A DNA stretch of 64,000 nucleotides, taken from contig NZ_AP024238.1 in the NCBI RefSeq assembly GCF_019973615.1, forward strand, positions 2,418,001 to 2,482,000, written 5' to 3'. The notes beneath the pieces were generated by a model, which worked only from the letters and a program-made list of their open reading frames with translations, was not told the origin of the DNA and made no database searches. Positions 26,827 through 36,392 of this stretch are shown one piece after another (positions within the stretch are counted from its first letter, which is position 1; each line of letters opens with the position of its first letter). A program made the translations under genes and the position numbers. Origin of the DNA: Rhodoferax lithotrophicus (GTDB lineage Bacteria; Pseudomonadota; Gammaproteobacteria; Burkholderiales; Burkholderiaceae_C).

Positions 26827-27438
26827 GTGGTCATTGTTTTTTGTCCGGCCTTGGAATCTATCTTGGAAGCTCTCTTTATCTCTACAGGTGTTGTTGCCCT
26901 TGCTGAAATTGGCGACAAAACCCAACTTCTGGCCTTCATTCTGGCGGCCCGCTTCAAAAAACCCGTGCCCATTATTGCGGGAATTCTCGTGGCGACCTTG
27001 TTTAATCACGGCTTGGCTGGTGCATTGGGGGCCTGGATCACTTCAGTGGTCAGCCCGGACATCATGCGCTGGGTGCTGGGTGGATCGTTTATTGGAATGG
27101 CCATCTGGACCTTGATTCCCGACAAAATTGAGGAGGAAGAAACCCAGGTGGCCAAACATCTGGGGGTGTTTGGCGCAACCGTAGTCACTTTTTTCCTGGC
27201 GGAAATGGGTGACAAAACACAAATTGCCACCGTGGCGCTGGCCGCGAATTACGGTGCTCCTTTGCTGGTAATTGCCGGAACCACTCTGGGCATGTTGATT
27301 GCCGACGTACCCGCCGTATTTGTGGGCAACAAATTTGCAGCCAAGATACCCATGAAGCTGGTTCACTCCATGGCTGCCGCCATCTTTGCAGTCATGGGTT
27401 TGCTCACTATTTTCCGGGTTGACAAGCTATTTCAGTAG
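26827..27438 (+). CDS. TMEM165/GDT1-family (UPF0016) manganese exporter
   Basis: 203 residues from the GTG at 26827, which has GGGGAGG four bases upstream; homologues usually begin near ALFISTGVVALAEIG, so a downstream TTG (26851 or 26863) is also possible. The protein has two inverted halves, each with the cation-binding motif EhGDKTQ (AEIGDKTQ, AEMGDKTQ), and about six membrane helices. Bacterial members export Mn2+. The manganese-type riboswitch upstream independently supports this role. Confidence 0.88.
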   Translation: MVIVFCPALESILEALFISTGVVALAEIGDKTQLLAFILAARFKKPVPIIAGILVATLFNHGLAGALGAWITSVVSPDIMRWVLGGSFIGMAIWTLIPDKIEEEETQVAKHLGVFGATVVTFFLAEMGDKTQIATVALAANYGAPLLVIAGTTLGMLIADVPAVFVGNKFAAKIPMKLVHSMAAAIFAVMGLLTIFRVDKLFQ

Positions 27439-27479
27439 ATCGGTTGCGGATACCCAAGCTGCAGATTTGCACAAATGGC

Positions 27480-28922
27480 TCACATGGGAACATAAAAAGT
27501 GGAGTTTTCCAGAACTTGCACCACATCGTGGTTGTCACCCATTGAAGTTACCTTGAATTGCATGTGAAGCGTTTTCCCAGGCTTTGCCATTGCCTCTGCC
27601 GCAGGCAGCTGCACATTGACCGTCATCGTTTTAGCCTCAATGGGTCCGAGGCTCACCAGCGTTGGGCTGGTCATTGATAACCCGGTAAAGCCCAGGGCCT
27701 CCACCCGGTAGTGTTGTACCTGTTCTGTAGCATTCATGAGGTGTAACCGGTAGACGTTTTCAATGCTGCCGTCGTGCAAGGTGCGGGCCATCACACCCCG
27801 GTCGCGGATCACGTCCAGGCGAAACGGGCTGCGCTGGTTCAGGCCGATCACCAGCGCCGCAGTCAGCAGGCACAACTGCAGGCCATAAGCCAGCACCCGC
27901 CAGCGCAACACCCGTTGACGCAAGGTGGCGCTGTCCCAGCCATGAGTTAGCCCGTTGAGGCTTGAGTAGCGGATCAAACCGCGTGGGTATTTCATCTGAT
28001 CCATCACGCCATCACACGCGTCAATACAGGCGGCACAGCCAATGCAATTGCTTTGCAAACCGTCACGAATGTCAATGCCGGTGGGACATACCTGCACACA
28101 CAGGGTGCAGTCCGTACAGTCACCCAGGCCGATGGCTTTGTGATCGACCGACCGCGCGCGTGGCCCGCGTGCATCCCCACGCGCACTGTCGTAGCCAATG
28201 ATCAGGGTGTCGCGGTCAAACATGGCTGACTGAAAGCGGGCGTAGGGGCACATGTGTTTACACACCTGCTCTCGCAAATAACCGGCATTGAGGTAAGTGA
28301 ACAGCCCATAAAACAACACCCAGAACGAGTCCCACGGCCCCATCGACAAGTCGGGTAAAGCACTTGCCAGTGATTGGATGGGCGTGAAATAGCCCACAAA
28401 CGTGAACCCGGTCCACAGGCTGATGCCCAGCCACAGGGCTTGTTTGCTGCCTTTGCGCAGTATTTTTTCTGTACCCCAGGTGCGACTGTCCAGCGCCTTG
28501 CGAGCGTGTGGTTTGCCTTCGGTCAGGTGCTCTACCCAGACAAATACCTTGGTGTACACCGTTTGTGGGCAGGAGAAACCGCACCAGATGCGCCCAGCCA
28601 CCGTGGTCACAAAAAACAGCGCCAACGCGGCCAGTACCAGCAGCAGCGTCAGGTAAATCAGGTCTTGCGGGTACAGCACCAGGCCAAACAGATAAAAACG
28701 TTGCTGCGCCAGATCAAACAACACCGCCTGCCGGTCATGCCAGGTCACCCATGGCAGGCCGTAAAAGACCAATTGCGTGAGCCAGACCATGGCCCAGCGC
28801 CACGCGGCAAAGCGGCCCGAGGTTGCACGCACATAAATTTTGTTTTTGGGCTCAAGCTGTATCAAAGGTTCGGTTCTTGAGCCGTCAACGGCAATGGGAA
28901 TGGTTTTGGAGTTCATGGCCAT
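27480..28922 (-). CDS. ccoG: Cytochrome cbb3 oxidase accessory protein CcoG
   Basis: 480 residues. It has several membrane helices, the CGFSCPQTVYTKVFVW and CKHMCPYARFQ motifs and two 4Fe-4S clusters (CTDCTLCVQVCP and CIGCAACIDACD), followed by a C-terminal Ig-like periplasmic domain ending in STFYVPM. CcoG (FixG/RdxA) reduces copper for insertion into cbb3-type oxidase. The start MAMNSK has a second ATG two codons later. No cco structural genes are adjacent. It is divergent from the MocR-type regulator. Confidence 0.93.
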   Translation of the reverse strand: MAMNSKTIPIAVDGSRTEPLIQLEPKNKIYVRATSGRFAAWRWAMVWLTQLVFYGLPWVTWHDRQAVLFDLAQQRFYLFGLVLYPQDLIYLTLLLVLAALALFFVTTVAGRIWCGFSCPQTVYTKVFVWVEHLTEGKPHARKALDSRTWGTEKILRKGSKQALWLGISLWTGFTFVGYFTPIQSLASALPDLSMGPWDSFWVLFYGLFTYLNAGYLREQVCKHMCPYARFQSAMFDRDTLIIGYDSARGDARGPRARSVDHKAIGLGDCTDCTLCVQVCPTGIDIRDGLQSNCIGCAACIDACDGVMDQMKYPRGLIRYSSLNGLTHGWDSATLRQRVLRWRVLAYGLQLCLLTAALVIGLNQRSPFRLDVIRDRGVMARTLHDGSIENVYRLHLMNATEQVQHYRVEALGFTGLSMTSPTLVSLGPIEAKTMTVNVQLPAAEAMAKPGKTLHMQFKVTSMGDNHDVVQVLENSTFYVPM

Positions 28923-28939
28923 GACTGTGCCGCAGCTTC

Positions 28940-28961
28940 ATCTGAAATGGTAGATTCAGAT
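28940..28961. promoter_or_regulatory. Perfect inverted repeat between ccoG and the MocR-type gene, candidate operator
   Basis: ATCTGAA (28940-28946) and TTCAGAT (28955-28961) form a perfect 7-base inverted repeat with an 8-base spacer in the 71-base divergent intergenic region. Position and symmetry suit an operator for the adjacent GntR/MocR regulator, but no binding-site consensus supports it directly. Confidence 0.4.
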
Positions 28962-28993
28962 ATTCTCAAAAAAACCATATCAGTTGCGCCCTC

Positions 28994-30406
28994 ATGAAAC
29001 GCTACGAAACCTATGCGCAGGAAATTGCCGATCTGATCAAAACCAAGGCTTTGCGTCCGGGCGAGCGCTTGCCCTCAGTGCGCCAGGCCAGCATGAGCCG
29101 CAAGATCAGCCCGGCCACGGTGTTTGCCGCCTATTACCTGCTGGAGGCCCGTGGGCTGATTCAGGCGCGGGCACGTTCGGGCTACTACGTGAATGCCACC
29201 CGCCAACCCATGCAGGCCGAGCCGGGTACGGCGGTGATCAGCGCCCAGTCGACCGAGGTGGTCATCAGTGACCTGGTGTTTGAGGTGCTCGACTCCACCC
29301 GCCAGGGCGACGTGGTGCCACTGGGGTCGGCCTTTCCCAGCCCGGCCTTGTTTCCGCTGGACAAGCTGGCGCGCAGCTTGACACCGGCGATGCGGCAGTT
29401 GACACCCCAGCGCATGGTGGAAGACCTGACCCTGGGCCATGAGCGCCTGCGCCGCCAGATCAACCTGCGTTATGCCATGAACAATACCGCTGTGGATCTG
29501 GATGAAATTGTCATCACCAACGGTGCCATGGAGGCCCTGAACCTGTGCCTGCAAGCGCTGACCCGTCCCGGTGATGTGGTGGCGGTGGAGTCGCCCACGT
29601 TTTACTCGGCCTTGCAAGCGCTGGAGCGGCTGAACCTGCGTGCGGTAGAGGTGGCGACCCACCCGCGTGATGGCGTGGACCTGGATTCGCTGGCGCAGGT
29701 GCTGGCCCAGCACCCGGTGAAAGCCTGCTGGTTCATGACCAGTTTTCAGAACCCGCTGGGCAGCCTGATGCCTGAGCATCACAAACAAGCTCTGGTCGAG
29801 CTGCTGGCTAGCCACAAGGTGCCGCTGATTGAGGACGATGTGTATGGCGAGCTGTACTTTGGCCTGCGCCGCCCCTTGCCAGCCAAGGCGTTTGACCGCC
29901 AGGGGCTGGTGCTGCATTGCAGTTCATTCTCCAAATGCCTGGCCCCCGGCTACCGTGTAGGCTGGGTGGCCGCTGGGCGTTATGCGCAGCAGGTGCAGCG
30001 CCTGAAGCTGATGACCACACTGTCCACCGCTATCCCGTCACAGTTGGCAATTTCAGACTATTTGCAAGGCGGGCATTTTGAGCGCCACCTGCGCCAGTTG
30101 CGCCAAACTCTAGAGCTGCAGCAAGCCTGGGCACTGAAGGTGATTGAGGCGCATTTTCCGCCGGGCACACGGGTCACCCGGCCCGAAGGGGGCTACTTTT
30201 TGTGGCTGGAACTGCCCGCCCATGTGGATGCCCTGCAACTCCACCGCCTGGCCGCAGCGCAACAGATCAGCATCGCGCCAGGGCACTTGTTTTCAGCAGA
30301 CAAGCGCTTTGAAAATTGTTTACGCATCAACTACGGCTATCCAGGGGATGCACGTATGGAGGAGGCTTTGGCGACGCTGGGGCGATTGGCCAGCGGGTGT
30401 GTGTAA
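28994..30406 (+). CDS. MocR-type regulator: GntR helix-turn-helix fused to a fold-type I aminotransferase
   Basis: 470 residues. Residues ~1-75 are a GntR winged helix (YAQEIADLIKTKALRPGERL, LEARGLIQARARSGYYV) and residues ~90-470 are a PLP-dependent aminotransferase-like domain with TNGAMEALNLCLQ, and SSFSKCLAPGYRVGW carrying the PLP lysine at 314. Such proteins are regulators sensing PLP or an amino-compound, or true aminotransferases. Target genes are not identified; the inverted repeat upstream could be its own operator. Confidence 0.88.
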   Translation: MKRYETYAQEIADLIKTKALRPGERLPSVRQASMSRKISPATVFAAYYLLEARGLIQARARSGYYVNATRQPMQAEPGTAVISAQSTEVVISDLVFEVLDSTRQGDVVPLGSAFPSPALFPLDKLARSLTPAMRQLTPQRMVEDLTLGHERLRRQINLRYAMNNTAVDLDEIVITNGAMEALNLCLQALTRPGDVVAVESPTFYSALQALERLNLRAVEVATHPRDGVDLDSLAQVLAQHPVKACWFMTSFQNPLGSLMPEHHKQALVELLASHKVPLIEDDVYGELYFGLRRPLPAKAFDRQGLVLHCSSFSKCLAPGYRVGWVAAGRYAQQVQRLKLMTTLSTAIPSQLAISDYLQGGHFERHLRQLRQTLELQQAWALKVIEAHFPPGTRVTRPEGGYFLWLELPAHVDALQLHRLAAAQQISIAPGHLFSADKRFENCLRINYGYPGDARMEEALATLGRLASGCV

Positions 30407-30481
30407 TGCTTTCAAACAGCTTCTGCCGTAAGCATGGCTGAGCCTCCACGTCATTGCGGCAGAACACTGAATGGGCCCGAT

Positions 30482-32329
30482 TTAACCGCCTTTGGGCCCG
30501 TTATGGCATTCGTAGCAGCCGATGTTTTGCCCCGCCGTGAAGGTTTTCACACCGTGCTCCACAGTGAGCGTTTTGGTCATCTTGACCTGACTGAGTGCGG
30601 TTCCTCTGAAATCCGCACCATGGCAATAGGCACACGAGCTGGTGTTGGCACCCTTGGCCACATCCTTGTGGGTTGAAATCCAGGCATTTCCTGTGGTGTG
30701 CATGCCGTGCGGGCCTCCGTTGATGGTATTGGGCATGGTGGCATGGCAAGCGGTGCATTCGCTGATGGTGCCCGCATGACCCTGTACATCGGTACTCAGT
30801 ACATTGTCATTGGCATGCGAGCTGGGGTATTCCGCGTGGGTCGCACCATGGCAGGACTCGCATTGCAGCCCACCATGTCCGCTGCTGAAACGGTACAAGT
30901 TAAAGCCGGCAGCCGGCACATTGGCATTGGAGGCAAAGCGCTGATCTGTCCAGACCTTGGGCACCCCAGCCGCTGTGACACCGCTGAGTTCGCGTTTGCC
31001 ATCATGGTGGCAAGACTGGCAGGTGGGCTGGTTGAGCCAGCCGGTGCGGGCGTTGTTACCCACAGCCGTCATGCTGCCGTGGCAGCTTTGGCAGTTCATG
31101 GCGGGTTTGCCGGTGAGATCCAGCGCATTGCCCATGGGGCCACGCAGGCATTGGGTGACCGAACCAGGGTGGCACATGTAGCACGAGGTGCGGTTGGTAC
31201 TGCTGTCCAGCGTCAGCTGGCTGATCGGGTCTTTGACCTTGGCGTGCAAAGTGTGCAAGGCTTGGGTGAGCGGCGTGATACCCGCGACACCGGTTCCCGG
31301 CAAGGCATTGGAGCTGTGACAGGCCGCACACAACACCGGCTGCCCGGCAGAAGCTGTGGCCATCAACCCGGACGGGTTGTAGCCCAGTTTGGTTAATGCG
31401 GCGGTGAAGGCCGGGTTGGCGAGCTTGCGTTCGTCATGCAGGCGCAGAATGTTTTTCTTCCAGTCCTTTTCAGCATCCGCATCCTTGACCCAGCCAGCTG
31501 CAGGCTTGGCATCGCTGCTGACGGTGCTGGAGGCATGGCAAGACTTGCAGCTCATCTCGTCACTGACCGGCAGCACGGTGCGAGCGGTGGCCAATATCTT
31601 GCCCGTGGCATCCTTGGCCACTACTTTGACCATGGGGTAAAAGTTCTTTTTGCCTTGGTCATCGTAGGGGGTGATCGGGATACCTTCTGCCTCAAACCAC
31701 TTGTTCGTCGCGTTGTAGGTCAAGGGACGGGGAGCCGCCGAGGTCATGGCGTTGCCCTTGAGCCCAACGTCTGCGCTGAGGGTTGCACCAAACAAAGACT
31801 TCACCCAACTCCAGAAATTGGTTTTGGCCACGCTGGTGGTGTTGATGGAACCCGTTGCATCAGCCATGGCCTCATAGGTCAGGTTCACCCCGCTGGTGAC
31901 CAAACCACCCTTGGCGGAGTTCACCAGTTGGGCGTGCAGGTTGTTATAAGGTGGCAAGATGGAGAACACCGAATAGTCTTTTCCATCCACACAGTGCATG
32001 CCCAAGTCGTTCCAGGCCAGCAGGGTGTAGCCGGTCGTGGCGGTTGCAGGAGGGGGCGGTGGTGTCGAGCCACCACCGTTGTGATGACTTTCCCCTGACT
32101 TTGAGTCACTGTCATTCTTGCTGTCACTGTTCTTCTTGTCGCTGCTGCTTTTGGAGTTTTCGCTGGCTTTGGCACTCTGTGTGCTCGGGCTTTCGCTGCG
32201 TGCGAGTTGCGTCGATGACGTAGCCACCGTACCGTCGGCACTGCCACCTCCGCCGCCGCATGCCGCAAGCACGGCAACCGCCACCCAACTCAAACCGAGG
32301 CGCATGATGCGCTGCATGTTTCTGTTCAT
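30482..32329 (-). CDS. Nine-haem c-type cytochrome lipoprotein
   Basis: 615 residues from the ATG at 32329, chosen because AAGGAA lies 7 bases upstream. The signal peptide ends in the lipobox VLAAC (Cys24). A Ser/Lys/Asp-rich linker and a proline run precede the folded part. Nine CXXCH haem-attachment motifs are seen: CKSCH, CAACH, CYMCH, CQSCH, CQSCH, CESCH, CTACH, CAYCH and CYECH. A conserved start TLLAWNDLGMHC precedes the haem part. It should be a periplasmic or outer-membrane electron carrier; a role in extracellular electron transfer is plausible in a Rhodoferax-like organism but not shown. No partner porin or other cytochrome is adjacent. Confidence 0.88.
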   Translation of the reverse strand: MNRNMQRIMRLGLSWVAVAVLAACGGGGGSADGTVATSSTQLARSESPSTQSAKASENSKSSSDKKNSDSKNDSDSKSGESHHNGGGSTPPPPPATATTGYTLLAWNDLGMHCVDGKDYSVFSILPPYNNLHAQLVNSAKGGLVTSGVNLTYEAMADATGSINTTSVAKTNFWSWVKSLFGATLSADVGLKGNAMTSAAPRPLTYNATNKWFEAEGIPITPYDDQGKKNFYPMVKVVAKDATGKILATARTVLPVSDEMSCKSCHASSTVSSDAKPAAGWVKDADAEKDWKKNILRLHDERKLANPAFTAALTKLGYNPSGLMATASAGQPVLCAACHSSNALPGTGVAGITPLTQALHTLHAKVKDPISQLTLDSSTNRTSCYMCHPGSVTQCLRGPMGNALDLTGKPAMNCQSCHGSMTAVGNNARTGWLNQPTCQSCHHDGKRELSGVTAAGVPKVWTDQRFASNANVPAAGFNLYRFSSGHGGLQCESCHGATHAEYPSSHANDNVLSTDVQGHAGTISECTACHATMPNTINGGPHGMHTTGNAWISTHKDVAKGANTSSCAYCHGADFRGTALSQVKMTKTLTVEHGVKTFTAGQNIGCYECHNGPKGG

Positions 32330-32769
32330 TTTGTTTCCTTTGGTTTTCATGAACTCCGCTGCGGCTACGGCTGCTGCAGCCTCCTGAGTCATTCAACCAA
32401 GTGCATGCACAGGTCGTGAGCTAAGCGGTTTGGTGACTCGCCTTGATAATATTTGTGAACATGGATGTATGGATATATACCTGCGGTAACAGACTGTAAG
32501 TTCTGCATATCACAGATGGATTTTGTCAAACTCTGTCAGTACAACAGGTCACAGGGACATGTGTGCAGCCTTTTAATAGCTATATTAATAATAGCTATTG
32601 ACGCTTGATATATAAGCTCTAGATGTCCAAATGAGGCTATGTACCAGTTAGCTGTTGAAAGCGGGGGCTTCCCAGTAGCAGGGTTGAATGGTCTCCCTGG
32701 GGCAGAAGCAACTGCAACAGCTAATTCAGACATAGCCCCAAATGATCCCCAAAAAATTTGAGATGTAAT
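32330..32769. other. Intergenic region between the nonahaem cytochrome and mfd
   Basis: About 440 bases, AT-rich in its middle part. It holds one copy of the dispersed repeat (32593-32621) and the upstream region of the cytochrome gene. Small open frames here have no ribosome-binding site or family resemblance, and I see no clear terminator for mfd. Confidence 0.6.
32593..32621 (-). repeat. Dispersed TAGCGC-N9-AAGCG-N5-AGCT repeat, intergenic copy downstream of mfd
   Basis: On the minus strand it reads TAGAGC (32621-32616), TTATATATC, AAGCG, TCAAT, AGCT. One core base differs from the consensus. It is followed by ATTATTAATATAGCTATT, duplicating the AGCTATT end. Confidence 0.75.
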
Positions 32770-35700
32770 CTATCCCGCTGCCACACCTGCAACGATGGGT
32801 TGTCCCAGATTCTTCAGCACATCACGCACCATCTTGGCCCGGTCGGTGGCATCGGGCAGGGGGCGCTCGATGCGCAGTTTTTCGTTGCCGGCCAGCTTGA
32901 TGTGTTTGTTTTTCTGGATCAACTGGATGATCTTCATGGTGTCAATCGGTGGGTCCTTCTTGAAGGTGATGCTGATCACGCTGGGGGCGGCATCTACCTT
33001 GATCACGCCGTAGGGCTGGCACAGCACGCGCAGGCGGTGCACATCGATCAGGGTTTGGGCTTGGGCGGGCAGCTTGCCAAAACGGTCGATGATTTCTTCC
33101 ATCAGCGCGTCGATCTGGTTGGTGTTTTTGGCGGTGGCGAGCTTTTTGTAGAAGCTCAGGCGCAGGTGCACGTCGCCACAGAAGTCGTCGGGCAGCAGCG
33201 CCGGGGCGTGTAGGTTGATGTCGGTGGTGACGTTGAGCGGGCTGAGCAAATCGGGCTCGATGCCGGCTTTCAGGCAGCGCACCGCCTCGCTCAGCATCTC
33301 GTTGTAGAGCTGAAAACCCACTTCGAGCATGTTGCCGCTCTGGTTTTCGCCCAGCACTTCACCGGCCCCGCGAATTTCCAGGTCGTGCATGGCCAGGTAG
33401 AAGCCGCTGCCGAGTTCTTCCATGGCCTGAATCGCGTCCAGCCGTTGCTGCGCCTGCTTGGTCAGGCCTTGCAGGTCGGGCACCATCAAATAGGCGTAGG
33501 CCTGGTGGTGGCTGCGGCCCACGCGGCCACGCAACTGGTGCAACTGGGCCAGGCCAAACTTGTCGGCGCGGCTCATGACGATGGTGTTGGCGGTGGGCAC
33601 GTCAATGCCGGTCTCGATGATGGTGGAGCACAGCAGCACATTGCTGCGCTGGGCGACAAAGTCGCGCATCACGGCTTCCAGTTGGCGCTCGGGCATCTGG
33701 CCGTGGGCCACGCTGATGCGGGCTTCGGGCAACAGCTCTTCTAATTTGGCGCGGCGGTTTTCAATCGTCTCGACCTCGTTGTGCAAAAAGTAGACCTGCC
33801 CGCCACGCTTGAGTTCGCGCAGCACCGCCTCGCGGATCACGCCGTTGCTCTCTGAGCGCACAAAGGTTTTGATGGCCAGGCGGCGCTGCGGCGCGGTGGC
33901 GATCACGCTCAAATCGCGCAGGCCTTCGAGCGCCATGCCCAGCGTGCGCGGGATCGGTGTGGCGGTGAGTGTGAGCACGTCCACCTCGGCACGCAGGGCT
34001 TTCATCTGCTCTTTGTGGCGCACGCCAAAGCGGTGTTCCTCGTCGATGATCAGCAGGCCCAAATCCTTGAAATGGGTGGACTCTGACAACAGCTTGTGCG
34101 TGCCGACCACGATGTCGATGGTGCCGTCCGCCACGCCTTTGAGCGCCGCAGTGATTTCCTTGCCCGAGCGAAAACGGCTCATCTCGGCCACTTTCACCGG
34201 CCACTTGGCAAAACGGTCCACCAGCGTCTGGTAGTGTTGCTCGGCCAACAGCGTGGTCGGGGCCAGAAAGGCCACCTGTTTGCCACCGGTGATGGCAATG
34301 AAGGCAGCACGCAGGGCCACTTCGGTCTTGCCAAAGCCCACGTCGCCACAGACCAGCCGATCCATCGGGCGCGGGCTGATCATGTCTTGAATCACGGCGT
34401 GGATGGCGGCTTTCTGGTCGGCGGTTTCTTCAAAGCCGAAGTCGTTGGCAAAGGTTTCGTAATCATTGGGGCTGTAGCGGAAGGCGTGGCCCTCACGCGC
34501 GGCACGGCGGGCGTAGATGTTGAGCAGCTCGGCGGCAGAGTCGCGCACCTGCTCGGCGGCTTTGCGTTTGGCTTTTTCCCACTGGCCGCTGCCCAGCTTG
34601 TGCAGCGGCGCTTCGTCGGGGCTGACGCCGGTGTAGCGGCTGATCAGTTGCAACTGGCTCACCGGCACATAGAGCACGGCTTTGTCGGCGTATTCCAGGT
34701 GCAAAAACTCTTGAATCTCGGGTTCGCCATTGGGCAGCTTGTTGCCCAGGTCGAGGTTGATCAAGCCCCGGTAGCGGCCAATGCCGTGGGCGCTGTGCAC
34801 CACCGGGTCACCCACCTTGAGTTCACTCAGGTCCTTGATCAGCGCCTCCACATCGCTGACTTGCTCCTGCTTTTTGCGCTTGCGCGTGGTGTGGCTGGCG
34901 GCAAACAGCTCGGTCTCGGTGACAAAGTCCACACCACTTTCCAGCCAGGCAAAACCGGTGGCCAGGCTGCTGGTGGCAATGCCGATCTTCTCGTCGCTGG
35001 CCAAAAACTCTTTCAAAGAATCAAAGGTCGGCGGATCAAACTGGCTGCTGTGCAGAAAGTCCAGCAGGCTGGCGCGCCTACCGTCGCTCTCGGCCAGCAC
35101 CAGCACACGCTGCTGGGTGTTGCGGATGTGAGATTTGAGGCTGCTCAGCGGGTCTTCCGCACCACGCACCACGGTCAGTGGGGGCAGTACCTCAAATTCC
35201 GCATAAGCCGAGGTGTGTTCCCCCGTAGGAGCGGCGGCAGCCGCGAGGGTATTCGGCCTGAGCGCCAGTTGCGCATGCTGATTCACCCGCGCATAAAACT
35301 GCTCGGCATTCAAAAACAGCGCATCGGGTGGTAACACCGGGCGCTCCGGGTCGCCTTGCACCAGGCGGTAGCGCTCGCGCGTGTCTTGCCAGAAGTGGGC
35401 AAAGGCGGGCTCCAGATCACCATGCAACACCACCGTGGCGGCATCACCCAGGTAGTCAAACACGGTGGCGGTGTCTTCAAAGAACAGCGGCAGGTAGTAC
35501 TCGATACCGGCGGTGGCAATGCCCTGGCCGATGTCTTTGTAGATGCGGCTGCGGGTTGGGTCGCCTTCCAGCAGCTCACGCCAGCGGCTGCGAAAGCGGG
35601 CACGGGCATCCTCGTCCATCGGAAACTCGCGCCCAGGCAGCAGGCGCACCTCGGGCACCGGGTACAGGCTGCGCTGGCTGTCGGGGTCAAAGGTGCGGAT

Positions 35701-36282
35701 GCTGTCAATCTCGTCGTCAAACAAATCCACCCGGTAGGGCACCGGGCTGCCCATGGGGAACAGGTCGATCAGCCCGCCGCGCACCGCGTATTCGCCGGGG
35801 CTCACCACCTGGGTCACATGGCTGTAGCCCGCCAGCGTGAGCTGGGCCTTGAGCTTGGCTTCATTGAGCTTTTGCTTGGTCTTGAAGTGAAAAGTGGTGC
35901 CTGCCAGAAAGCTCGGCGGGGCCAGCCGATAGAGCGCAGTGGTGGCCGGGACGATGACCACATCGGCCCCGGTGTCCTTGTCGTGCTGGCTGATGCGCCA
36001 CAGCGTGGCCAGGCGCTCGCTGATCAAATCCTGGTGCGGCGAGAAGGTGTCAAACGGCAGCGTCTCCCAGTCGGGGAACAGCACGCAGCGCAGCTCGGGG
36101 GCAAAAAACGCCATCTCGTCAATCAGGCGCTGGGCATCGGGCGCTTGTGCCGTGACGATGGCCGTGACCTTGCCGGCCGCTTTGTCGCGCATGGCCAATT
36201 GGGCCAGCAGCAGGGCATCGGCCGAGCCAACTGGGCGGGGCAGGGTGTAACGTTTGCCGGGGGTGAGTTTGGGTAAGTCCAT
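32770..36282 (-). CDS. mfd: Transcription-repair coupling factor Mfd
   Basis: 1,170 residues from the ATG at 36282 (MDLPKLTPGKRYTLPRP), the usual family start; the frame is open 34 codons further upstream. The order is a UvrB-like N-terminal module, an RNA polymerase interaction domain (~GDPVVHSAHGIGRYRG), a translocase with Walker A CGDVGFGKTE (~640) and IDEEHRFGVRHKE, and a C-terminal TRCF domain. Mfd removes stalled RNA polymerase at lesions and recruits UvrA. It is divergent from ispD with about 110 bases between starts. Confidence 0.97.
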   Translation of the reverse strand: MDLPKLTPGKRYTLPRPVGSADALLLAQLAMRDKAAGKVTAIVTAQAPDAQRLIDEMAFFAPELRCVLFPDWETLPFDTFSPHQDLISERLATLWRISQHDKDTGADVVIVPATTALYRLAPPSFLAGTTFHFKTKQKLNEAKLKAQLTLAGYSHVTQVVSPGEYAVRGGLIDLFPMGSPVPYRVDLFDDEIDSIRTFDPDSQRSLYPVPEVRLLPGREFPMDEDARARFRSRWRELLEGDPTRSRIYKDIGQGIATAGIEYYLPLFFEDTATVFDYLGDAATVVLHGDLEPAFAHFWQDTRERYRLVQGDPERPVLPPDALFLNAEQFYARVNQHAQLALRPNTLAAAAAPTGEHTSAYAEFEVLPPLTVVRGAEDPLSSLKSHIRNTQQRVLVLAESDGRRASLLDFLHSSQFDPPTFDSLKEFLASDEKIGIATSSLATGFAWLESGVDFVTETELFAASHTTRKRKKQEQVSDVEALIKDLSELKVGDPVVHSAHGIGRYRGLINLDLGNKLPNGEPEIQEFLHLEYADKAVLYVPVSQLQLISRYTGVSPDEAPLHKLGSGQWEKAKRKAAEQVRDSAAELLNIYARRAAREGHAFRYSPNDYETFANDFGFEETADQKAAIHAVIQDMISPRPMDRLVCGDVGFGKTEVALRAAFIAITGGKQVAFLAPTTLLAEQHYQTLVDRFAKWPVKVAEMSRFRSGKEITAALKGVADGTIDIVVGTHKLLSESTHFKDLGLLIIDEEHRFGVRHKEQMKALRAEVDVLTLTATPIPRTLGMALEGLRDLSVIATAPQRRLAIKTFVRSESNGVIREAVLRELKRGGQVYFLHNEVETIENRRAKLEELLPEARISVAHGQMPERQLEAVMRDFVAQRSNVLLCSTIIETGIDVPTANTIVMSRADKFGLAQLHQLRGRVGRSHHQAYAYLMVPDLQGLTKQAQQRLDAIQAMEELGSGFYLAMHDLEIRGAGEVLGENQSGNMLEVGFQLYNEMLSEAVRCLKAGIEPDLLSPLNVTTDINLHAPALLPDDFCGDVHLRLSFYKKLATAKNTNQIDALMEEIIDRFGKLPAQAQTLIDVHRLRVLCQPYGVIKVDAAPSVISITFKKDPPIDTMKIIQLIQKNKHIKLAGNEKLRIERPLPDATDRAKMVRDVLKNLGQPIVAGVAAG

Positions 36283-36392
36283 GGGGGCAGGTGGGGGTAA
36301 TCTGGATGAGTCTGGGTGGGGCCAAAACGCCAACACCCTGCGCAACGGTGGGCAGGGTGTGATGAGGGCGATTCTAGAATGCAAGACACACC

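Noticed and set aside
30421..30464. TTCTGCCG / CGGCAGAA inverted repeat between the MocR-type gene and the cytochrome gene as a terminator
   Set aside because: The loop would be 28 bases and no T run follows on either strand.
32536..32733. 65-codon minus-strand frame between the cytochrome and mfd
   Set aside because: It overlaps the dispersed repeat, has no ribosome-binding site and no recognisable similarity.
34096..35334. 412-codon plus-strand frame opposite mfd
   Set aside because: Antisense to conserved Mfd helicase motifs; no start signal or domain.
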